A program made the translations under genes and the position numbers. A DNA stretch of 64,000 bases, from contig CAZDLM010000008.1 of the NCBI GenBank assembly GCA_964506465.1, forward strand, positions 1 through 64,000. Reading direction: 5' to 3'. Origin of the DNA: UBA6109 sp964506465. Lineage in GTDB: Bacteria; Desulfobacterota; Syntrophia; Syntrophales; UBA6109. Positions 59,581 through 64,000 of this stretch are shown here, piece by piece (the stretch's first letter is position 1; each line of letters opens with the position of its first letter). The notes beneath the pieces were generated by a model. That model worked only from the letters and a program-made list of their open reading frames with translations. It searched no databases and was not told the origin of the DNA.

Positions 59581-59610
59581 TTGACAGGAATGCGGTGCGG
59601 TTCTTATACT
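59581..59610 (+). promoter_or_regulatory. sigma-70 promoter for amidohydrolase gene
   Basis: Perfect TTGACA (59581-59586) and TATACT (59605-59610), 18-bp spacing. The start of transcription is near 59617, giving a 5' leader of about 125 nt before the ATG at 59743. Confidence 0.6.
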
Positions 59611-59742
59611 CGTCGCCGTCAGAGGCCGCGTCCCACCCGCAGCGGCAGAAACAAAGAGGTGAGCGACACAGGCGGGGTCGGTGGCCGGACATCTCGACAG
59701 GGCAACAGCCTGATAACTTCCCGATGGAAGGAGAGGCAGGAC

Positions 59743-61113
59743 ATGAAGAAGATTCTTGCGGCGTTCGCGTTCGGCATCCTTCTCTGTTTCGCTTTTCCGC
59801 ATCTCCCCGCTGCGCAGACGGCCCCCGATCCCGCTCTTGCGGCGGCGATCGCGGAGATCAAGGCCATTGACAACCACGCCCATCCGCTGCGGACACTCCG
59901 GGAGGGGCAGCGCGATACCGAATGGGGCTCGCTGAGCTACCACACCATCGAAACCGCCGCCGATCCCGGGGGGCAAATGCCGCTCGTCCCTTTTCGGCTT
60001 CGGCCGGGAAGCCCCGAGTACCTGCCCGTCTGGCAGGAACTCTACGGCGTCCCGTCCGGCTTGCCTGCGAAGGAGACCGTTCGGCACGTGGTCCTGTCGA
60101 AACAACGGATCATGCGCGAACAGGCCGGCAACTATCCGGTCTGGGTCCTCGACAAGATCGGCATCGAGACCATGCTCGCCAACCGCGTCGTCATGGACGG
60201 CAGTCTCCCCGCCCCGCGTTTCCGCTGGGTCCCCTACGTCGATGCCCTGATGTTCCCGCTCTCCCATGACGGAATAAAGAAGGCGAGACCCGACCTGCTG
60301 CCTTCGTACCATGCCCTCGAGAGACTGCTGAAGGCCCACCTGGCGGACCTGGGATTGGTTCGGTTGCCGCCGCATCTGGAAGGATATCTGGCTGCGGTCG
60401 TTACCCCGACGATGGAGCGCCAGAAACGGGGCGGCGCCGTCGCGGTCAAGTTCCTGACTGCCTATCTGCGGACATTGGACGTCGAAAACCCCTCTCCGGA
60501 AGAGGCAAAGCGCGTATACGATCGCTATGTGAGGGGAGGGAAACCGGGGGAGGGCGAATACAAGACGCTGCAGGACTACCTGTTCCGTTACATCGCCCGG
60601 GAAGCCGGGCGGCTGGACCTTGCCGTCCACGTCCATACCGGGTTCGGCATAGGCCTCTATTTCGACGTCGGCGGCTCGAATCCGCTGCTGCTGGAGCCGG
60701 TCTTCAACGATCCGACGCTGCGAAAGACCAATTTTTTCATCACCCACGGAGGCTGGCCTTTTGCGAAGCAGTCGGCCTCCATGCTCTTCAAACCCAATGT
60801 CTATACGGATTTTTCCGGCATCGCTTTTCTCAATTATCCGCGGGACGTCAGCAGCGTCCTGAGGAGCTGGCTCGAGGTTTCTCCCGACAAGGTCCTCTTC
60901 GGAACCGACGGTTTCGAACTCGATCCGCACATGCCCTTTCTGAACTGGGAGGAATTCACCTGCATCGGGGCCCGCAGCGCCCGCCGGGCATTAGCTCTAG
61001 TGCTTACGGAAATGATGCACGACGGCGAGATTTCACATGAGGAAGCCGTGGGCATCGCCCGGAAAGTGCTTCGTGAAAACGCCGTCAAACTGTACAAACT
61101 GGAAACGCCTTGA
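59743..61113 (+). CDS. exported amidohydrolase-2 family protein
   Basis: 456 residues from the ATG behind GGAAGGAGAGG. The N-terminus MKKILAAFAFGILLCFAFPH and LPAAQTAPDP is a Sec-type signal peptide. AIDNHAHPLRTLREGQ holds the HxH metal motif, then HVHTGFGIGLYFDVG, FITHGGWPFAKQ and VLFGTDGFELDP carry the other barrel ligands. It is a periplasmic metal-dependent hydrolase or decarboxylase of unknown substrate. The gene has its own promoter and lies beyond the island; a cytoplasmic relative is at 33015. Confidence 0.75.
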   Translation: MKKILAAFAFGILLCFAFPHLPAAQTAPDPALAAAIAEIKAIDNHAHPLRTLREGQRDTEWGSLSYHTIETAADPGGQMPLVPFRLRPGSPEYLPVWQELYGVPSGLPAKETVRHVVLSKQRIMREQAGNYPVWVLDKIGIETMLANRVVMDGSLPAPRFRWVPYVDALMFPLSHDGIKKARPDLLPSYHALERLLKAHLADLGLVRLPPHLEGYLAAVVTPTMERQKRGGAVAVKFLTAYLRTLDVENPSPEEAKRVYDRYVRGGKPGEGEYKTLQDYLFRYIAREAGRLDLAVHVHTGFGIGLYFDVGGSNPLLLEPVFNDPTLRKTNFFITHGGWPFAKQSASMLFKPNVYTDFSGIAFLNYPRDVSSVLRSWLEVSPDKVLFGTDGFELDPHMPFLNWEEFTCIGARSARRALALVLTEMMHDGEISHEEAVGIARKVLRENAVKLYKLETP

Positions 61114-61561
61114 GCGCGAAAGGCCCTTCCCTTCTGACCGGCGCGTGCCCCATCTTTTTCTCTTGACATCGGCCTGTCGCCGGGTGTATTGGACAACCGC
61201 AGACGCATTTCGGAATGTTATTTCTCCATGCGGAATTTTCTGCGACTCCTCTTTCCACCTCTCCTCTTCTCTCGACATCGCATGCCCGGATGATCTCACA
61301 TGCGTCGGCAACCGAGGGCTGATGCGCGTACGATCGTGACCATTTCCCATCGCCGATATGCGCCGTACTCCGATACGGCCGCTCTTTGAACAACGACGTC
61401 TTGCTCCAAAACGCAGTCCCCCTGCAACAGTGTTTGACTGTCAGGCAATTGCAGCGTCTCTGACGGTTCTACATGGCACGGCATAGAAGGAAGCCATTTG
61501 GCAGCATCTTCCCGCGGAAGGATGCCGGGCAAGGATGTACGGCAGGAAGAGGAGAGCAGCA
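61114..61561. other. intergenic stretch
   Basis: About 450 bp between the amidohydrolase and the HMG-CoA-lyase-like gene. No convincing gene is found. A TTGACA (61163-61168) with a weak TATTGG 18 bp later might be a promoter. The right end carries the site AGGAGAGCAGC before the ATG at 61562. Confidence 0.4.
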
Positions 61562-62578
61562 ATGGGCGCCTTGTCGTATCCTCGGAAAATTGTTCTCGGC
61601 GAAATCACGGTTCGCGACGGTCTCCAGCACGAACAGAGGACGATTCCCACCCGGGCAAAGCTCTGGCTCCTCGAACAGCTCGCCCTTGCCGGCTTCAGGC
61701 GGCTGGAAGTCACCAACCTGGGCAATCCGAAGGGGATGCCACAGTTCGCCGACGCCGACACCCTGCTGCAGGCCCTCTATGGCAGCAAATTGCTCAAGGA
61801 CAAAATCAAAGAAATCGAATTCACCGCCGTAACCATCCGCGAAAAGGCCGCCGAACGGGCGTTCGACCTGCGCCAGAAGGGCTGGGGGCCGGACCGCATT
61901 CTCTTCATGGTCTCGACCAGCGAGGCGCACCATCTTCGCAATTCCGGGCTCTCACTGGAGGAGTACTGGAAGATGTGCGAAAAGTACATCAGACTCGCCC
62001 ACGCCAACGGGATCAAGGTCAACGGCACCGTTTCCACCATCTGGGGCTGCCCCATCGAAGGACCGACGGAACTGAAAAAAGCAGTGGAATTCACGCGCCG
62101 CTTTCTGGACATCGGCGCAGATGACATCGAGCACGCCGACCACGACGGCTCGGCCCCTCCCAACAAAGTCTTTGAGTATTACTCCATGGTCCTGGACGCC
62201 GTCCCGGACCCCAATCTCCACATCGCCCATTTTCACGTGACCCGGGGATGGGGGCTGGCCAATGTGCTGGCCGCGCTGCAGGCGGGGATCACCCATTTCG
62301 AATCGACGCTGGGCGGGACCGGCGGGCAGCCGTCCAATTTCGTCGACGGCTGCCCCGTCGCGGGGACCGGCAAATACTACTATGCCGATCCCAACATCGT
62401 CGGCTTGGTCTGCAGCGAGGACCTGGTGGTGATGCTGGATGAAATGGGCGTCGAAACGGGCATCGACGTGGACCGGCTTCTCGAGATCGGCCGGATGTAC
62501 GAGCATATCCTGGGGCGCCGGCTGCGTTCGGAGTGCGTCACCACCGGCCGCATCCCCAAACGGCCCACGGGACGGTGA
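61562..62578 (+). CDS. HMG-CoA lyase-like TIM-barrel enzyme 2
   Basis: 338 residues from the ATG at 61562. TVRDGLQHE (18-24 region) and IAHFHVTRGWGLANVLAAL (H223, H225) are the metal and substrate motifs of the HMG-CoA lyase branch. The glycine-rich loop reads GGTGGQPSNFVDGCPVAG, with Gln where true HMG-CoA lyases have the catalytic Cys (a Cys lies eight residues later). It is followed 48 bp later by succinyl-CoA synthetase-like genes, so a citramalyl-, malyl- or related CoA ester is a plausible substrate. Enzyme 1 at 44767 is only distantly similar. Confidence 0.75.
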   Translation: MGALSYPRKIVLGEITVRDGLQHEQRTIPTRAKLWLLEQLALAGFRRLEVTNLGNPKGMPQFADADTLLQALYGSKLLKDKIKEIEFTAVTIREKAAERAFDLRQKGWGPDRILFMVSTSEAHHLRNSGLSLEEYWKMCEKYIRLAHANGIKVNGTVSTIWGCPIEGPTELKKAVEFTRRFLDIGADDIEHADHDGSAPPNKVFEYYSMVLDAVPDPNLHIAHFHVTRGWGLANVLAALQAGITHFESTLGGTGGQPSNFVDGCPVAGTGKYYYADPNIVGLVCSEDLVVMLDEMGVETGIDVDRLLEIGRMYEHILGRRLRSECVTTGRIPKRPTGR

Positions 62579-62626
62579 AGGAGAATTGTCTTCCCCCTTT
62601 TCAGGAAAGACGGCAGGGCGGCGATT

Positions 62627-63784
62627 ATGAAGCTCTATGAATATGAAGCGAAGAAAATCCTGGCAAAGGAAGGAATCTCCGTGCCGCGGGGCCTGCTGGC
62701 AAAGACCCCGGAACAGGTTCTCAAGAACGCAGGGCACCTGGGAGCCCCGGTGGTGCTGAAACCGCAGACGCTCGTCAAGGCGCGCGGAAAGGCGGACCTG
62801 ATCCGGTTCGCCGACAGCCCGCAGGAGGCCGCGGACCTCAGCCGTTCCTTGTTTGGCCGGCAACATGGAGGGGAGACGATCGAGACCCTCCTGGTCGAGG
62901 AGAAGGTCGGACTCCTTGGTGAGATCTTCCTCGGCATTGCGGTGGATTACGCGAGCAGTCTGCCGGTCTTCCTTGTCAGCCCGAACGGCGGCGTCGAGAT
63001 CGAAAAACTGGCGCGGGAAAAACCGGATCTCGTGCGGAAGCTTCCCGTGGCGGTTTCCCAGGGGCTGGGCGAAAAGGACGCAGCGGTTCTTGCCCGGTTT
63101 ATCGGCGAACACCAGAAGTCGGTGGACGACGACGAACGCCTCGCTCAGCTGCAGCGGATCATCTCGGGCTTCTACCGGATCTTCCGTGACTACGACTGCG
63201 AACTCGCCGAGATCAACCCGCTCGGCATCCGCGATGACGGCACCCTGATCGCCATCGACGGCAACGTGGACATCGACGAGGAATCGCAGTTCCGACATCC
63301 CGAGCTGGTCTGGCCGCGCGGGCAGCGGGAGGAAAGTGCCCGGAAGGATGAGGAATTCCGCAAGCGGGGATGGACCTACCTGCGTATGTCGGGAGACATC
63401 GGGATACTCTCCAGCGGGGCGGGAATCACCATGGCCATCATGGATCTCATCCACCTCGGCGGAGGAAGACCCGCAAATTTCCTCGACACCGCCCAGATGA
63501 ACCGTCAGGGGATATCCGACGCCTTCCAGATCTTCCATGGCGATGCGGCGATCAAGGTCCTTCTCGTCAACATCTTTGCGGGGCTGAACCGATGCGACGA
63601 GCTTGCCTTGGGAATCCGGGATTATCTCGCCGCCTTCCAGCCCTCCTTCCCCATCGTGGTGAGGATGGTCGGAAACCGGGAGAAAGAAGGGAAGGAAATC
63701 CTTGGAGAGATCGGGGTCACGCCGATCAGGAGCCTGGAAGAGGCCGTGGACCGCGCGATTGCTTTGGCGAGGCGACAAGAATGA
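62627..63784 (+). CDS. succinyl-CoA synthetase beta subunit-like (ATP-grasp) protein
   Basis: 385 residues. MKLYEYEAKKILAKEGISVP is the family start. It has the ATP-grasp parts (ETLLVEEKVGLLGEIFLG, CELAEINPLGIRDDG) and LLVNIFAGLNRCDELALG. The usual glycine-rich GGRGKAGG reads LVKARGKADLI, and LDVGGGA reads LDTAQMN. It is divergent from true SucC, so another acid may be used (for example malate or citramalate ligases). It overlaps the following alpha-subunit gene by 4 bp. Confidence 0.8.
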   Translation: MKLYEYEAKKILAKEGISVPRGLLAKTPEQVLKNAGHLGAPVVLKPQTLVKARGKADLIRFADSPQEAADLSRSLFGRQHGGETIETLLVEEKVGLLGEIFLGIAVDYASSLPVFLVSPNGGVEIEKLAREKPDLVRKLPVAVSQGLGEKDAAVLARFIGEHQKSVDDDERLAQLQRIISGFYRIFRDYDCELAEINPLGIRDDGTLIAIDGNVDIDEESQFRHPELVWPRGQREESARKDEEFRKRGWTYLRMSGDIGILSSGAGITMAIMDLIHLGGGRPANFLDTAQMNRQGISDAFQIFHGDAAIKVLLVNIFAGLNRCDELALGIRDYLAAFQPSFPIVVRMVGNREKEGKEILGEIGVTPIRSLEEAVDRAIALARRQE

Positions 63785-64000
63785 GCATCCTGGCATTTCG
63801 CAATACGAATGTGCTGATTCAAGGCATCACGGGAAACGCGGCCCGCCATCACGCGAAGAATATGCTGGATTACGGGACAAAGATCGTCGCGGGCGTCCGG
63901 CCCGCTTCCGGCGGCGAGAATGTCCACGGCGTCCCCGTCTATGACGCCGTCGCAGAGGCATGCCGGAAACACCGGATCGACGCGTCCATTCTCTTCATCC
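63781..64000 (+). CDS. succinyl-CoA synthetase alpha subunit-like, cut by window end
   Basis: About 73 residues are visible from ATG 63781: SILAFRNTNVLIQGITGNAA, then ARHHAKNMLDYGTKIVAGVR and GVPVYDAVAEACRKHRID. This is the CoA-binding domain of SucD. The rest lies beyond the window. Its start overlaps the stop of the beta subunit gene, so the two make one heteromeric enzyme. Confidence 0.85.
   Translation, partial: MSILAFRNTNVLIQGITGNAARHHAKNMLDYGTKIVAGVRPASGGENVHGVPVYDAVAEACRKHRIDASILFI

Overview
The gene content points to a strictly anaerobic or syntrophic member of the Desulfobacterota (Deltaproteobacteria, Syntrophus/Smithella-like). It has a dense beta-oxidation gene set with EtfAB, an oxygen-sensitive 4-hydroxybutyryl-CoA dehydratase family enzyme, an ADP-forming acyl-CoA synthetase, sigma-54 control and many small zinc-ribbon proteins. 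This placement is an inference; there is no rRNA or complete tRNA in the window.

Layout. (1) 1-3.9 kb is AT-rich accessory DNA: small zinc-ribbon and membrane proteins and an XRE regulator. It ends at a truncated 3' half of a tRNA-Glu gene (3890-3935), which looks like the distal attachment site of an integrated element. (2) 4-12.5 kb is a patchwork of small, truncated or frameshifted genes. It includes a DUF723-type fragment, a GT25 glycosyltransferase, a HEPN-like protein, an internally deleted HU-like gene, a lone BFD-like [2Fe-2S] protein, a DUF4239 membrane protein, a frameshifted cupin and a probable short structured transcript. (3) 12.6-26.3 kb is more ordinary chromosome: PAS histidine kinase, two transport-type proteins, UspA, M20 peptidase, tyrosine-type decarboxylase, Tat-exported D-aminoacylase, molybdopterin oxidoreductase, an ArsP/YraQ-type permease with its PadR regulator, and a metallo-beta-lactamase-fold hydrolase. 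(4) 26.6-58.6 kb is a large catabolic island of acyl-CoA genes, nearly all on the minus strand. (5) 59.2-64 kb holds a deleted second copy of the padR start and promoter, an exported amidohydrolase, an HMG-CoA-lyase-like enzyme and a SucCD-like CoA ligase running off the right edge.

The catabolic island is the main interest. One block (42.9 down to 26.6 kb) reads acyl-CoA dehydrogenase - etfB - etfA - two 3-hydroxyacyl-CoA dehydrogenases - 4-hydroxybutyryl-CoA dehydratase family enzyme - class III CoA-transferase - Fe-S flavoprotein - VOC epimerase - amidohydrolase - 3-hydroxyacyl-CoA dehydrogenase - acyl-CoA dehydrogenase - enoyl-CoA hydratase - thiolase. The other block (58.6 down to 44.8 kb) reads thiolase - ADP-forming acyl-CoA synthetase - enoyl-CoA hydratase - acyl-CoA ligase - acyl-CoA dehydrogenase - two 3-hydroxyacyl-CoA dehydrogenases - Usp - MFS - FadH-like Fe-S flavoenzyme - HMG-CoA-lyase-like enzyme. 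I see a sigma-54 type -24/-12 element at the head of each block (42974-42989 and 58824-58839), and a sensorless sigma-54 activator (43600-44616) lies between them. My reading is one co-regulated pathway: an acid is imported, activated to a CoA thioester, taken through an unusual gamma-hydroxyacyl dehydration and beta-oxidation-like steps, and ATP is recovered by the ADP-forming synthetase. The substrate cannot be read from sequence. Signs of recent rearrangement in and around the island include an IS3 orfA remnant directly before an acyl-CoA dehydrogenase, a broken SDR gene, and a 324-bp identical tract shared by the tandem dehydrogenases.
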